Of a stretch of DNA of 64,000 nucleotides, positions 33,798-43,233 are shown piece after piece. How positions within the stretch are numbered: the first letter of the stretch is position 1; every line of letters begins with the position of its first letter. A program made the position numbers and the translations under genes. The notes below the pieces were generated by a model. The model did no database searches and was not told the origin of the DNA. It saw nothing but the letters and a program-made list of their open reading frames with translations. Source of the stretch: Pedobacter psychrophilus (GTDB taxonomy: Bacteria; Bacteroidota; Bacteroidia; Sphingobacteriales; Sphingobacteriaceae); contig NZ_LWHJ01000031.1 in NCBI RefSeq assembly GCF_001652725.1, positions 62,001-126,000 on the forward strand. The letters run 5' to 3'.

Positions 33798-34499
33798 ATG
33801 GAAGGAGAATCAATCCCTTATATAGATAGTGTATTTATGAATATAGATAATCCATCGATACCCTATAACTGGAGGACAAGAAAACAACCAATTTATCGCT
33901 TATTAAATAAAAAACAATGGTTAGATAACTTCTTTGATAGTGGAGAATTAAATTTAAGTTGCTTCTCGAAATTCAGAAATTATCCAAATGAAATACAAGG
34001 AGATAGAGAAGAAGGAGACGCCTTGATTTGGTTTGAAGACAAAAAGGGCGATACTCATGCTATAAAATATGAAGCAGGGTTAAATAGTTACATTCTTTGT
34101 TGTTCATTAGAATTAAATGAAAGGATTATAAAAGATTTTAATGCAATTGGAGCAATTAAAATTAATAATCCAACTTTTTTTAGTCTTGAAGTAATGTCAA
34201 AAATTGAAAATTGTACTCAAGGAATTGAAGGTATTTGCAATTATGAAGACAGCAGAATTTTTCATAACAAGTCAGAAAAATTAAAAAGCCTACTAGATAA
34301 TAAAGACTTCATTAATGACCCTTTATTCATTAACCAATTTTTAATTGAGACAGGGGAAAACGAGTTATTTCTGAAAAAGAATCTTTACGAATATCAAAAA
34401 GAATATAGAATGCTTTGGTTTACTACAAATAAAATTGAGGAATCAATTATTATAAAATGTCCAGATGCAATAAGATTCTGTGAAAGAATAAATTTTTAA
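33798..34499 (+). CDS. Unknown protein coupled to the type IIG gene
   Basis: A 233-residue soluble protein, 7 bp behind the restriction-modification gene. It has a short motif-like opening (WLDNFFDSGELNLSCFSKFRN followed by EIQGDREEGDAL) and a late YQKEYRMLWF segment. This is reminiscent of DUF2971-like accessory proteins often found with phage-defence genes, but the resemblance is weak. It may be an accessory of the restriction system (inference from spacing). Confidence 0.6.
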   Translation: MEGESIPYIDSVFMNIDNPSIPYNWRTRKQPIYRLLNKKQWLDNFFDSGELNLSCFSKFRNYPNEIQGDREEGDALIWFEDKKGDTHAIKYEAGLNSYILCCSLELNERIIKDFNAIGAIKINNPTFFSLEVMSKIENCTQGIEGICNYEDSRIFHNKSEKLKSLLDNKDFINDPLFINQFLIETGENELFLKKNLYEYQKEYRMLWFTTNKIEESIIIKCPDAIRFCERINF

Positions 34500-34526
34500 A
34501 ACTGACAGTAATATTGACAGTAAAAA

Positions 34527-34570
34527 TTAAAAACCCTTGTAAATATCTGATTTACAAGGGTTTTTGTTTT
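34527..34570. terminator. Bidirectional terminator between accessory genes and tRNAs
   Basis: Fourteen-bp perfect stem AAACCCTTGTAAAT/ATTTACAAGGGTTT with a five-base loop and A and T runs. Confidence 0.9.
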
Positions 34571-34576
34571 AAATAG

Positions 34577-34650
34577 TGATCACATCAGGATTCGAACCTG
34601 AGACCTACTGCTTAGAAGGCAGTTGCTCTATCCAGCTGAGCTATGCGACC
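34577..34650 (-). tRNA. tRNA-Arg (anticodon TCT)
   Basis: Minus strand: acceptor GGTCGCA, D arm AGCTCAGCTGG, anticodon loop CTTCTAA (TCT), T loop GGTTCGAATCC, with the matching acceptor strand TGTGATC and discriminator A. CCA is not encoded. It forms a pair with the tRNA at 34657, 6 bp away. Confidence 0.95.
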
Positions 34651-34656
34651 GTGTTG

Positions 34657-34730
34657 TGCACCCACCTGGGCTCGAACCAGGGACCAAAAGATTATGAGTC
34701 TTCTACTCTAACCAACTGAGCTATAGGTGC
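34657..34730 (-). tRNA. tRNA with CAT anticodon (Met, or lysidine-modified Ile)
   Basis: Minus strand: acceptor GCACCTA, D arm AGCTCAGTTGGTTAGAG, anticodon loop CTCATAA (CAT), T arm CCTGGTTCGAGCCCAGG, closing acceptor TGGGTGC. The acceptor begins with a paired G-C, so it is not the initiator type. It is most likely elongator Met; Ile2 cannot be excluded by eye. Confidence 0.92.
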
Positions 34731-34864
34731 CGAAATCTATATCGATTTGCGGCTGCAATGATAGGGCTTTTTTTTAAAAATTACAAAATAAATTGCCTTA
34801 AAATGAGCCTGTAAAATATTATTACTTCTTAATTTTCACTTAGCTATAGCTAAGTGCTTCATAA

Positions 34865-37288
34865 TCAAAAAATATCAGAAAACTTTTCTGGATTTGAACT
34901 TTGCATCATTCCATAAACTTTTTCGATTATATCATCTATACTTGGCTTACTAAAATAATCTCCATCAGATCCATAAGGTGGTCTATGCTCTGCAGCTGTT
35001 AAAGTTTGTGGCTTAACATCTAAAGAAAAATAACCGTTTTGACGCTCTAAAATATCCCTTAAAATAAATGCAGAGGCACCTCCAGGTACATCCTCATCAA
35101 TAATTAATAACTTATTGGTTTTCTTTAAAGACTTAGCGCAGTTCATCTCATTATCAAATGGCATAAGCGTTTGTACATCGATCACTTCTGCATCAATACC
35201 ATAATTCATCAGTTCTTCAGCGGCTTCACAAACTAACTTTAATGTAGAACCATAAGAAATCAATGTAATATCTTTTCCTTCTTTTAAAAACTCAACTTCT
35301 CCCAATGCTATACAAAACTCCCCGGGATTATCTGGCATCTTTTCTTTTAAACGATAACCATTTAAACATTCTATTACAAAAGCTGGCTCATCACCTTTTA
35401 GTAAAGTGTTGTACATACCAGCAGCCTGTGTCATATTTCTTGGCACACAAAGATGAATTCCTTTTAGAGCGTTTATTAACAATCCAATTGGAGAACCCGC
35501 ATGCCAAATACCTTCTAAACGATGTCCACGGGTTCTTACAATCATTGGAGCAGCTTGCCCTGCTTTTGTACGATAACTTAAACTGGCCAAATCATCACTC
35601 AAAATATTTAGAGCAAATAACACATAATCTAAATATTGAATTTCGGCAATCGGTCTAAAACCACGCATTGCTAAACCAATTCCCTGTCCAATAATGGTCA
35701 TTTCTCTAATACCGGTATCGGTTATTCGTAGTTCTCCATATTTTGCTTGTAAACCAGCAAATCCTTGATTTACATCACCAATACTTCCTAAATCCTCTCC
35801 AAATGCAATCAGTAAAGGGTTTTTCTCAAAATTAGCATCGAAACAAGCATTTAAAACCTCTCTGCCATCTACCATTTTAGAATCCTGATGATAATTAACA
35901 GGAATAGAATTTATCAAAATTGGAGATTTTGAACTCCCGGTAAATAACTTTGAATTAAAACGATTGCTATTTAATTTCTGCTGGCCTTTGTACCAATCAA
36001 GCAATTGCACTTTTTCATCAGATTGATTTATAGCACTTAGCCTTAAAGCCTTTCTAACAGATGATATGATCTCCTTTCTTAGTGGATCAATCTCTGATTT
36101 TAATATTACTGAAACATTTTTAACCTCTTCTACTTTATCGCTTAAAGCATCTAAAAGTGTTAAAGCTTCTTGCTTTTCAATTTTAATTTTGGCCATCATA
36201 TCAGTCCAGGCTTCTTTTAATATTGCTTTAACTGAAATTTTAGCTTCGTTTTCTAATTCAGAGATTTGTGTCTCGGTAATAATAGCAGATGAAAGCATCC
36301 ATTCTTTCATTTTTAAGAGACAATCATTTTCTTTTTCCCATTCTAATCTATCTTTAGATTTGTATCTTTCATGAGAACCGGATGTTGAATGGCCTAAAGG
36401 CTGGGTTATTTCTGTAACATGGATTAAAACAGGTACATGCTCATCTCTGCAAATTTTTATTGCCTTTTCATAAGTTTCGCATAGTGCCGGATAATCCCAT
36501 CCCTTAACTTTAAAAATTTCGTAACCAGGTTTACCTTCTTCTCTTTGGAAACCTTTTAATATTTCTGAAATATCTTCTTTAGTAGTCTGGTATTTTGATG
36601 AGACAGAAATGCCATAATTATCATCCCAAACAGATATAGCCATAGGAACCTGCAAAACACCAGCAGCATTTATTGTTTCAAAAAACAAACCTTCTGAGGT
36701 AGAGGCATTCCCAATAGTACCAAAAGCAACTTCGTTTCCATTGATAGAAAAATTATCAAACTCTTTTAAATCGGTATTTTGACGATATAATTTTGAAGCG
36801 TAAGCCAAACCAAGCAATCTTCCCATTTGTCCTGAAGTTGGAGAAATATCAGAAGAGCTATTTTTCATCTTAACTTGGTTTTGCCAGGTTCCATCTTCAT
36901 TTATAAAACGAGTTGCAAAATGTGCGTTCATTTGCCTTCCGGCAGATGCTGGTTCGTTTTCTAAATCTGAATTAGAATACAGTTGAGCAAACAATTCCTT
37001 TATTGTTGTCATGCCAGTGGCAAACATAAAAGTTTGATCACGATAATATCCTGATCTCCAATCGCCATTTTTAAAAACCTTAGCCATGGCTAATTGGGCA
37101 ACTTCTTTACCGTCACCAAAAATCCCAAATTTGGCTTTTCCGGTTAATACTTCTCTCCTACCTAAAATACTAGCTTGGCGACTTTTGTAAGCAATCTCGT
37201 AATCATTAATTACAGTTTTCTTAAAATCCTCAAAGGTTAAATTTTGGGCTTGATTTAAATCGCTTGAAATATCTTTGGTCTCTATCAT
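34865..37288 (-). CDS. Fused alpha/beta E1 component of a branched-chain 2-oxoacid dehydrogenase type complex
   Basis: An 807-residue protein from ATG 37288 (MIETKDISS); the longer frame to 37360 adds an unlikely N terminus. Residues up to about 400 are the E1-alpha type, with the thiamine-diphosphate site GNASTSEGLFFETINAAG and HSTSGSHERYKSKDRLEW. Residues about 475-807 are the E1-beta type, with the transketolase-like FGEDLGSIGDVNQGFAGLQ, GLAMRGFRPIAEIQYLDY and the C-terminal DEDVPGGASAFI. It decarboxylates branched-chain (or related) 2-oxo acids. E2 is not in the window; an lpdA gene is 2.7 kb away. A TAAATTTG box (37317-37310) may be its promoter. Confidence 0.9.
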   Translation of the reverse strand: MIETKDISSDLNQAQNLTFEDFKKTVINDYEIAYKSRQASILGRREVLTGKAKFGIFGDGKEVAQLAMAKVFKNGDWRSGYYRDQTFMFATGMTTIKELFAQLYSNSDLENEPASAGRQMNAHFATRFINEDGTWQNQVKMKNSSSDISPTSGQMGRLLGLAYASKLYRQNTDLKEFDNFSINGNEVAFGTIGNASTSEGLFFETINAAGVLQVPMAISVWDDNYGISVSSKYQTTKEDISEILKGFQREEGKPGYEIFKVKGWDYPALCETYEKAIKICRDEHVPVLIHVTEITQPLGHSTSGSHERYKSKDRLEWEKENDCLLKMKEWMLSSAIITETQISELENEAKISVKAILKEAWTDMMAKIKIEKQEALTLLDALSDKVEEVKNVSVILKSEIDPLRKEIISSVRKALRLSAINQSDEKVQLLDWYKGQQKLNSNRFNSKLFTGSSKSPILINSIPVNYHQDSKMVDGREVLNACFDANFEKNPLLIAFGEDLGSIGDVNQGFAGLQAKYGELRITDTGIREMTIIGQGIGLAMRGFRPIAEIQYLDYVLFALNILSDDLASLSYRTKAGQAAPMIVRTRGHRLEGIWHAGSPIGLLINALKGIHLCVPRNMTQAAGMYNTLLKGDEPAFVIECLNGYRLKEKMPDNPGEFCIALGEVEFLKEGKDITLISYGSTLKLVCEAAEELMNYGIDAEVIDVQTLMPFDNEMNCAKSLKKTNKLLIIDEDVPGGASAFILRDILERQNGYFSLDVKPQTLTAAEHRPPYGSDGDYFSKPSIDDIIEKVYGMMQSSNPEKFSDIF

Positions 37289-37365
37289 GTTAAATTGGTG
37301 CTCAAAATTCAAATTTAGTAAAATATAAGATAGCTTTAAAATAAGCGTTATTGTTTTCAAATTGT

Positions 37366-37396
37366 TTTGGAACAGTTGTTGAATTACCTATATTTG
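37366..37396 (+). promoter_or_regulatory. Promoter of the DUF1573 gene
   Basis: -33 TTTG (37366-37369), 19 bases, -7 TATATTTG (37389-37396). This is an exact fit to the Bacteroidota consensus; the ATG is 19 bp beyond the box. Confidence 0.75.
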
Positions 37397-37415
37397 ATAA
37401 ATAAATTTTAATAAT

Positions 37416-37811
37416 ATGAAAAAGATTTTGTTAATATGTTCAGTAGTGATTGGTTTTATTGCCTTTTCTGCAATGAGCGATAATAAAGCTGAATTTAAAT
37501 TTAATGAAGAAACTCATGATTTTGGTAATGTTCCTCAAGGAAAGCCAGTTTCATTTGTTTTTAAGTATACAAACGTTGGTGATGAACCATTAATTATAAC
37601 TGCTGTAGAGTCTACTTGTGGTTGTACAGTTCCTAGTGTAGAGCCAAAACAGGGCACTCCAGTTCTTAAGGGAGCATCAGGTTCAATTACCTTAACTTAC
37701 AATGCTGCAGTTGCGGCTCCTTTTAACAAATTTGTTAAAATTACTTCAAACTCTAAAACTCCTTTAAAAATGTTATACATTAAAGGTGAGGTTGTTGCAG
37801 CTGCGAACTAA
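37416..37811 (+). CDS. DUF1573 exported protein
   Basis: A 131-residue protein with a signal peptide (MKKILLICSVVIGFIAFSAM) and one DUF1573 domain: FNEETHDFGNVPQGKPVSFVFKYTN, the paired-cysteine VESTCGCTVPSVEP and a C-terminal MLYIKGEV. The fold is immunoglobulin-like (HYDIN/ASPM-related). It is common and abundant in Bacteroidota; its task is not known. Own promoter and own terminator. Confidence 0.92.
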   Translation: MKKILLICSVVIGFIAFSAMSDNKAEFKFNEETHDFGNVPQGKPVSFVFKYTNVGDEPLIITAVESTCGCTVPSVEPKQGTPVLKGASGSITLTYNAAVAAPFNKFVKITSNSKTPLKMLYIKGEVVAAAN

Positions 37812-37828
37812 TTGTTAAAACTTTTTAT

Positions 37829-37857
37829 AAAGCCATCTGATGAAGATGGCTTTTTTT
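37829..37857 (+). terminator. Terminator of the DUF1573 gene
   Basis: Stem AAAGCCATCT/AGATGGCTTT with a five-base loop and a seven-T tail. Confidence 0.88.
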
Positions 37858-37871
37858 ATGTCTAAAATTTA

Positions 37872-38507
37872 ATGGAGAAGATTGATAAAAACATTAAGAA
37901 CATCATTTTTGATTATGGTAATGTAATTTTTACTATAGATTTTAAAAAAACAAAAAAAGCATTTGAGGATTTAGGAATCAATAATGTAGAAACTTTCTTT
38001 TCACATAAAGGTCACAATTCTTTATTTGACGATTTTGAAACAGGATCTATAAGTTCAGAAGAATTTAGGGCTGGGATTAGAAAAATAAGCGGTAAAAATG
38101 AGCTTACGGATAAACAGATTGACGATACCTGGAACTCTCTCTTAATTGGAGTTCCTAAAGGAAATCACGAATTACTATTAAAGCTAAAAGATAAATACCG
38201 TATTTTTTTATTAAGCAACATCAATGAAATCCATTTAAAGTATATAAATAATTATCTTAAAACCGAGTTTGGATTAGATGGAAACGATGGTTTTTTTGAA
38301 AAGATTTATTACTCACATTTAGTGGGGAAACGCAAACCTAATAAAGAAATTTTTGAGCAGGTTTTACAGGAGAACAACTTAAAAAAAGAAGAAACTTTGT
38401 TTATAGATGATAGTCCGCAACATTTAAAGACGGCGACTGATATGGGCATTAATACTTATTTAATGACTTATCCAGATCATATTCAGAAATTGTTTAAAGA
38501 TATTTAA
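37872..38507 (+). CDS. HAD-family phosphatase
   Basis: A 211-residue haloacid dehalogenase-like hydrolase of subfamily IA, probably acting on a sugar phosphate or related metabolite. Motif I FDYGNVIF (nucleophile Asp; the second Asp of DxD is replaced by Gly, as in related HAD proteins), motif II LLSNINE, Lys motif [11 protein letters not shown] and motif [13 protein letters not shown] helical cap lies between motifs I and II. It precedes queG by 8 bp. Confidence 0.9.
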   Translation: MEKIDKNIKNIIFDYGNVIFTIDFKKTKKAFEDLGINNVETFFSHKGHNSLFDDFETGSISSEEFRAGIRKISGKNELTDKQIDDTWNSLLIGVPKGNHELLLKLKDKYRIFLLSNINEIHLKYINNYLKTEFGLDGNDGFFEKIYYSHLVGKRKPNKEIFEQVLQENNLKKEETLFIDDSPQHLKTATDMGINTYLMTYPDHIQKLFKDI

Positions 38508-38515
38508 ATTCAATT

Positions 38516-39451
38516 TTGCTAAATTCTAAAAACTTATACACAGAAATTATTAAAGCCGAAGCTAAACGCTTGGGTTTTTCTTTTTGTGGTATCTCAAAAG
38601 CAGGATTTTTAGAAGAAGAAGCACCAAGATTAGAGAATTGGCTTAATAATAATTATAACGGCAAAATGGATTATATGAATAATCATTTTGATAAAAGATT
38701 AGATCCAAGATTATTAGTTGATGATGCCAAATCGGTTATTTTACTTTCATTAAATTACTATACAGAAGAAGGACAAACTGATGTAAATGCTCCAAAAATT
38801 TCTAAATATGCCTACGGGAAAGATTATCATTTTGTTATCAAAGACAAGCTAAAATCTCTAATGCATTTTATTGAGGAAAACATTGGTGAAGTTAAGGGAA
38901 GAGCATTTGTAGACTCCGCTCCTGTTATGGATAAAGCTTGGGCAAAGAAGGCAGGATTAGGTTGGATAGGGAAAAATACAAACCTGATTTCAAGAGATAA
39001 TGGTTCTTTCTTTTTTATTGCCGAATTGATTACAGATTTAGATTTAAATTATGATAATCCATTTGAAGATGATTTTTGTGGAACTTGTACAAAATGTATA
39101 GATGCCTGCCCAACGGATGCAATTATTGATCCTTATGTAGTTGATGGAAGTAAATGTATTTCTTATTTAACTATCGAGTTGAAAGATCAAATTCCTGAAG
39201 AATTTAAGGGGAAGATGGATAACTGGGCTTTTGGTTGCGATATTTGCCAAGACGTTTGCCCTTGGAATAGATTTTCGGTTCCTCATCAACATGAAGAATT
39301 TAAACCACATCCTGATTTACTTAAATTAAATAAGAAAGATTGGGAAGAAATTACTTCTGATGTTTTCTCTGAGGTTTTCAGAAATTCAGCTGTAAAACGA
39401 ACTAAACTTGAAGGTTTAAAAAGAAATATTTCATTTTTAAAAGAACGCTAA
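38516..39451 (+). CDS. queG: Epoxyqueuosine reductase
   Basis: The last step of queuosine synthesis in tRNA, using cobalamin and two [4Fe-4S] clusters. It has 311 residues. Ferredoxin-like cysteine sets [16 protein letters not shown] and [11 protein letters not shown] are complete, and [15 protein letters not shown] is a QueG signature. I start at TTG 38516, as no in-frame ATG precedes the conserved region. QueG needs B12, so its presence fits the B12-uptake operon at 13.7-17.6 kb. Confidence 0.95.
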   Translation: MLNSKNLYTEIIKAEAKRLGFSFCGISKAGFLEEEAPRLENWLNNNYNGKMDYMNNHFDKRLDPRLLVDDAKSVILLSLNYYTEEGQTDVNAPKISKYAYGKDYHFVIKDKLKSLMHFIEENIGEVKGRAFVDSAPVMDKAWAKKAGLGWIGKNTNLISRDNGSFFFIAELITDLDLNYDNPFEDDFCGTCTKCIDACPTDAIIDPYVVDGSKCISYLTIELKDQIPEEFKGKMDNWAFGCDICQDVCPWNRFSVPHQHEEFKPHPDLLKLNKKDWEEITSDVFSEVFRNSAVKRTKLEGLKRNISFLKER

Positions 39452-39555
39452 CCTTACTTTTGCAAGATAGTGTCCCATTTAACTATATAAATGTTCCAAT
39501 TAAATATTAGCGATATACGGCAAATGAATTGCATACCTCGTTAAAAAAATATCAC

Positions 39556-39786
39556 ATGACAGACGGAGCATTTTGCATTGAAGTAAATTTATTGAACGAG
39601 ACTTCAGAAAAACAAGTCCTTGTAGAACCTATAATGGTTAATGAAATCTACAAGCTAACAATCCCAAAAATTGGAATCGTTATTTTAAAAAAGGAAAATA
39701 ATCACAATTGGAAACAAATTGGTGGAACTGAACTTCATCTAAAATCATTAGAAAATATTCTAAAAAAACTTGAGTTTAGTAATTAA
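39556..39786 (+). CDS. Small protein of unknown function
   Basis: 76 residues from ATG 39556 (a TTG 27 bp upstream is possible). The sequence is strand-rich with EVNLLNETSEKQVLVEP and ends in a helix. It is bounded by a clear terminator. No family recognised. A -7 box TACTTTTG at 39455-39462 lies 100 bp upstream and may be its promoter. Confidence 0.6.
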   Translation: MTDGAFCIEVNLLNETSEKQVLVEPIMVNEIYKLTIPKIGIVILKKENNHNWKQIGGTELHLKSLENILKKLEFSN

Positions 39787-39795
39787 TAATTTTAG

Positions 39796-39842
39796 AAAAG
39801 CCTGATAACTTATACTTAAAATAAAGTTGTCAGGCTTTTTTA
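39796..39842 (+). terminator. Terminator after the 39556 gene
   Basis: Sixteen-bp stem starting AAAAGCCTGATAACTT with one G-U pair, 12-base loop, T-rich tail. Confidence 0.85.
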
Positions 39843-40032
39843 TGGTCTTACTCTTTTTTCAAACTCTAACTGAGTTGTTTAGGAACTGGTAAATATATCA
39901 TCAGATTTAACCTAAAAAAGTTTACCTATTTAAAGTTGAAATTTTCGAATACATAAAACTGTAATTAAATTAACATCTAACTTCTATCGCATAAATTTTT
40001 CCTTAATTTAGCGCAAACAAAAAATTAAAAAG

Positions 40033-41436
40033 ATGCAATACGATGTTATCGTGATAGGTTCTGGACCTGGTGGTTATGTGGCAGCAATTAGATGCGCACA
40101 ATTAGGTTTAAAAACCGCAATGATTGAAAAATATTCTACGTTTGGTGGTACCTGTTTAAATGTGGGATGTATTCCTTCAAAAGCACTTTTAGACTCTTCT
40201 GAACATTATCATAATGCTACTCATACTTTTGCAGAGCATGGAATTGATGTAAAAGAGGTAAAAGTAAATTTGCCACAAATGATCAAAAGAAAGAATGAAG
40301 TAGTAGAACAAACTACTGGTGGAATTACTTTCTTAATGAAAAAAAACAAGGTGGATACTTTTGAGGGCTTAGGTTCTTTTAAAGATAAAAACACGATCAA
40401 AATAACTCTAACTAAAGGTGGTGAGCAAGAAATTACAGGTAAAAATATAATTATTGCAACTGGAAGTAAGCCAACAGAATTGCCTTTCTTAAAGCCTGAT
40501 GGTAAAAGAATTATTACGTCAACCGAAGCTTTAAATTTAACTGAAGTACCAAAACATATGATTTTGATTGGTGGTGGTGTAATTGGTTTAGAGTTAGGTT
40601 CTGTTTATGCCCGTTTAGGTTCAGAAGTTACAGTTGTTGAATTTATGGATGCCATTATCCCAACAATAGATAAAACTTTAGGTAAGGAGCTACAAAAATC
40701 TTTGACCAAATTAGGTATGAAATTTTTGTTGAGCCATAAAGTGACTGGCGCAACTGTAAAAGGTAAAAAAGTTACTGTCACAGCCAATTCTCAAAAAGGG
40801 GAAAAAGTAGTTTTAGAAGGTGATTATTGCTTGGTTGCAGTAGGAAGAACTGCTTACAGTGAAGGTTTAGGTTTAGAAAACATTGGTATTACTGTTGAAG
40901 AACGAGGCAAAAAAATTCCAGTTAATGAACATCTAGAAACTTCTGTAAAAGGTATTTATGCCATAGGCGATGTGATTAAAGGTGCTATGTTAGCACATAA
41001 AGCAGAAGAAGAAGGAACCTTTGTTGCTGAAACGATTGCGGGTCAAAAACCGCACATTAATTATAACTTAATTCCTGGAGTTGTTTACACCTGGCCTGAG
41101 GTTGCGTCTGTTGGTTATACCGAAGAGCAGTTAAAAGAAAAAGGAACAAAATATAAAACGGGTACTTTCCCATTTAAAGCAAGTGGAAGAGCAAGAGCAA
41201 GTATGGATACGGATGGTTTGGTAAAGGTTTTAGCAGATTCTACTACAGACGAAATCTTAGGAGTACATATGATTGGTCCACGTACTGCCGATATGATAGC
41301 AGAGGCAGTTGTAGCTATGGAATTTAGAGCAAGTGCTGAGGATATTGGAAGAATTAGCCATGCTCACCCAACTTTTACTGAAGCTTTCAAAGAAGCTGCT
41401 TTAGCCGCAACAGATAATAGGGCAATACATATTTAA
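40033..41436 (+). CDS. lpdA: Dihydrolipoyl dehydrogenase
   Basis: E3 subunit shared by 2-oxoacid dehydrogenase complexes and the glycine cleavage system; FAD-dependent. It has 467 residues. FAD motif GSGPGGYVAA, redox disulfide GGTCLNVGCIPSK (Cys 41 and Cys 46), NAD motif IGGGVIGLELG, and the C-terminal catalytic HAHPTFTE. The gene stands alone, 246 bp after the preceding one, and near the fused E1 gene. Confidence 0.97.
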   Translation: MQYDVIVIGSGPGGYVAAIRCAQLGLKTAMIEKYSTFGGTCLNVGCIPSKALLDSSEHYHNATHTFAEHGIDVKEVKVNLPQMIKRKNEVVEQTTGGITFLMKKNKVDTFEGLGSFKDKNTIKITLTKGGEQEITGKNIIIATGSKPTELPFLKPDGKRIITSTEALNLTEVPKHMILIGGGVIGLELGSVYARLGSEVTVVEFMDAIIPTIDKTLGKELQKSLTKLGMKFLLSHKVTGATVKGKKVTVTANSQKGEKVVLEGDYCLVAVGRTAYSEGLGLENIGITVEERGKKIPVNEHLETSVKGIYAIGDVIKGAMLAHKAEEEGTFVAETIAGQKPHINYNLIPGVVYTWPEVASVGYTEEQLKEKGTKYKTGTFPFKASGRARASMDTDGLVKVLADSTTDEILGVHMIGPRTADMIAEAVVAMEFRASAEDIGRISHAHPTFTEAFKEAALAATDNRAIHI

Positions 41437-41461
41437 AATAATTATGAATATTTGAAGGAAA

Positions 41462-41505
41462 GAATGATTGAATATCTTTAAATAATAAGATTTATTCAAT
41501 CATTC
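41462..41505. terminator. Hairpin after lpdA, possible terminator
   Basis: Perfect 13-bp inverted repeat GAATGATTGAATA/TATTCAATCATTC. It lacks a T run, so it is only a possible terminator; its right arm overlaps the ATTCAA/CATTCA repeat described separately. Confidence 0.4.
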
Positions 41506-41521
41506 AAAATTCTATCATTCA
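41494..41521 (+). repeat. ATTCAAYCATTCAAAATTCTATCATTCA element, copy A
   Basis: A 28-bp sequence that occurs almost identically (one mismatch) at 47580-47607; 21 bp are identical in both. Here it lies between lpdA and the hydroxylase gene. Confidence 0.7.
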
Positions 41522-41543
41522 TAACTCTTTTATTAAAACTTCA

Positions 41544-41981
41544 TTGATAATCTTAATCAACATAGCCATCATTTTAGCAACCATTATTGTGATGGAAACT
41601 TTGTCTTGGGCTATGCATAAATATTTATTTCATGGTCCTTTATGGTTCATACATAAAACACATCATCAACAAAGACATGGTTTTTTTGAATTAAATGATG
41701 TTTTTAGTTTTGGGTTTGGAATACTTGCTTTATGGTTAATTTGGATTGGACATGAAAATTTAAATTATAAATTTTGGATTGGTGCTGGCATTTCAATCTA
41801 CGGTGTCATATATTTTATTTTTCATGATTGGTTTATCCATAATAGATTTAAGGCCTTTAAATCAGAAAATAAATATTTAAAAGGGATTAGAAGAGCTCAT
41901 AAAATCCATCATAAATCAATTGAAAAAGAGGATTCTGAAGAGTTTGGCTTGCTTGTGGCTAGTAAGAAATATTTTAAGTAA
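41544..41981 (+). CDS. CrtZ-like beta-carotene hydroxylase, fatty acid hydroxylase superfamily
   Basis: An integral membrane di-iron oxygenase of 145 residues with three to four hydrophobic helices and the eight-His pattern: HKYLFH, HKTHH, HDWFIHNR, HKIHH. Length and motifs fit CrtZ-type carotenoid hydroxylase, which makes zeaxanthin; many Pedobacter are pigmented. A CrtA-like gene is at 54.7 kb. The start TTG 41544 is a best guess. It has no other carotenoid genes next to it. Confidence 0.8.
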   Translation: MIILINIAIILATIIVMETLSWAMHKYLFHGPLWFIHKTHHQQRHGFFELNDVFSFGFGILALWLIWIGHENLNYKFWIGAGISIYGVIYFIFHDWFIHNRFKAFKSENKYLKGIRRAHKIHHKSIEKEDSEEFGLLVASKKYFK

Positions 41982-42012
41982 TTTTAAATATTTGATAAAT
42001 TTATTACCATAT

Positions 42013-42050
42013 TATTCTATCATTCAAACCCTCAATCATTCCATCATTAT
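42013..42050 (+). repeat. CATTC-rich repeat, divergent copy upstream of murB
   Basis: Contains TCTATCATTCAAACCCTCAATCATTCCATCATTAT-type units similar to those at 41494 and 47580, but scrambled. It ends 7 bp before the murB ATG. Confidence 0.45.
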
Positions 42051-42057
42051 AAAACTC

Positions 42058-43074
42058 ATGCTTCAAATCCATCAAAATATATCTTTAAAAAACTTTAACA
42101 CTTTTGGGATTGATGCTTATGCAAAATACTTTGTAGAAATCAACCATAAAGAACAATTAGTTGAGCTATTTAAAGATCCAAAATGGCATGATGAAACTCA
42201 AAGATTAATTTTAGGTGGTGGTAGTAATATGCTATTCACCCAAAATTTTGATGGCTTGGTCATCAAAATGAATATAAGGGGAATTGAGCATCGAATAAAT
42301 CATGAAGAAGTGATTGTAGAAAGTGGCGCAGGGGAAGGTTGGAATGATTTGGTAAATTATTGCGTGGATTGGGGTTTTGCCGGAATGGAAAATTTGAGTT
42401 TAATTCCAGGCTCTGTTGGTGCCTCTCCGGTTCAAAATATAGGTGCTTATGGTATAGAATTAAAGGACGTTTTTGAGAGCTGCGAAGCTTTCGAGATTTC
42501 AACTGGAAATTTCAAAAGTTTTAATAAAACTGATTGCCAATTTGCTTATCGCGAAAGCATATTTAAACAAAATTTAAAGGGTAAATATATTATCACATCA
42601 GTAAAATTTAAACTTTCTACCCAGCCAAACCTAAACGTTTCTTATGGCGCAATTGAAGAGGAACTCAAAAATAGAGAGATTATTCAACCCAATATAAAAG
42701 ACATTTCTAAAGTAGTATCAGCTATAAGGGTTTCTAAACTCCCCGATCCTTCCACAATAGGTAATGCTGGTTCATTCTTTAAAAATCCTGTTCTAGAAAA
42801 AAATGAGTTCGATTTGCTTCATAAAAAATTCCCAGATATCCCTCATTATATAATTGATAATGGCATTAAGCTAGCTGCAGGTTGGTTAATTGAGCAATGC
42901 GGATGGAAAGGAAAGATTGTAGGAAACACAGGAACATGGAAAAACCAAGCTTTGGTTTTAGTAAATCATGGTTATGCTACAGGAGTTGAAATTTATAACT
43001 TATCCCAAGCTATCATCGACTCAGTCAAAACAAAATTTGATGTCTCTTTAGAAAGAGAAGTTAACATCATATAA
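42058..43074 (+). CDS. murB: UDP-N-acetylenolpyruvoylglucosamine reductase
   Basis: FAD-dependent step of peptidoglycan precursor synthesis. The protein has 338 residues when started at ATG 42058 (MLQIHQN). FAD-binding ILGGGSNMLF, GSVGASPVQNIGAYGIELKDV, the catalytic Ser in GNAGSFFKNP and a late AGWLIEQCGWKG are standard. The longer open frame upstream, back to 41920, overlaps the hydroxylase gene and contains no credible start. Confidence 0.97.
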   Translation: MLQIHQNISLKNFNTFGIDAYAKYFVEINHKEQLVELFKDPKWHDETQRLILGGGSNMLFTQNFDGLVIKMNIRGIEHRINHEEVIVESGAGEGWNDLVNYCVDWGFAGMENLSLIPGSVGASPVQNIGAYGIELKDVFESCEAFEISTGNFKSFNKTDCQFAYRESIFKQNLKGKYIITSVKFKLSTQPNLNVSYGAIEEELKNREIIQPNIKDISKVVSAIRVSKLPDPSTIGNAGSFFKNPVLEKNEFDLLHKKFPDIPHYIIDNGIKLAAGWLIEQCGWKGKIVGNTGTWKNQALVLVNHGYATGVEIYNLSQAIIDSVKTKFDVSLEREVNII

Positions 43075-43233
43075 ATTAACATTTCTGTATTAAATTAGAG
43101 TCTCCATACTATAGAGCTCATTTCTTCTATAAAATTTATCATTATCTATTTTTATCATATCCTAACTTAATTGTTACAAACAAAAAATGACTGATTGTGG
43201 ACCGTTTTTTGGGTAATAATTAGAAGTTTAAAC

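Noticed and set aside
37289-37360. N-terminal 24-residue extension of the fused E1 protein
   Set aside because: Hydrophobic, not like the family; the ATG at 37288 is preceded by a TAAATTTG box at a sensible distance.
39491-39555. Upstream frame starting ATG 39491 that could join the small 39556 gene by a -1 shift
   Set aside because: Only 17 codons, no homology basis; the ATG at 39556 is sufficient.
41920-42057. Extended start of murB overlapping the hydroxylase gene
   Set aside because: The added segment is out of phase with known MurB starts and encodes mostly the CATTC repeat.
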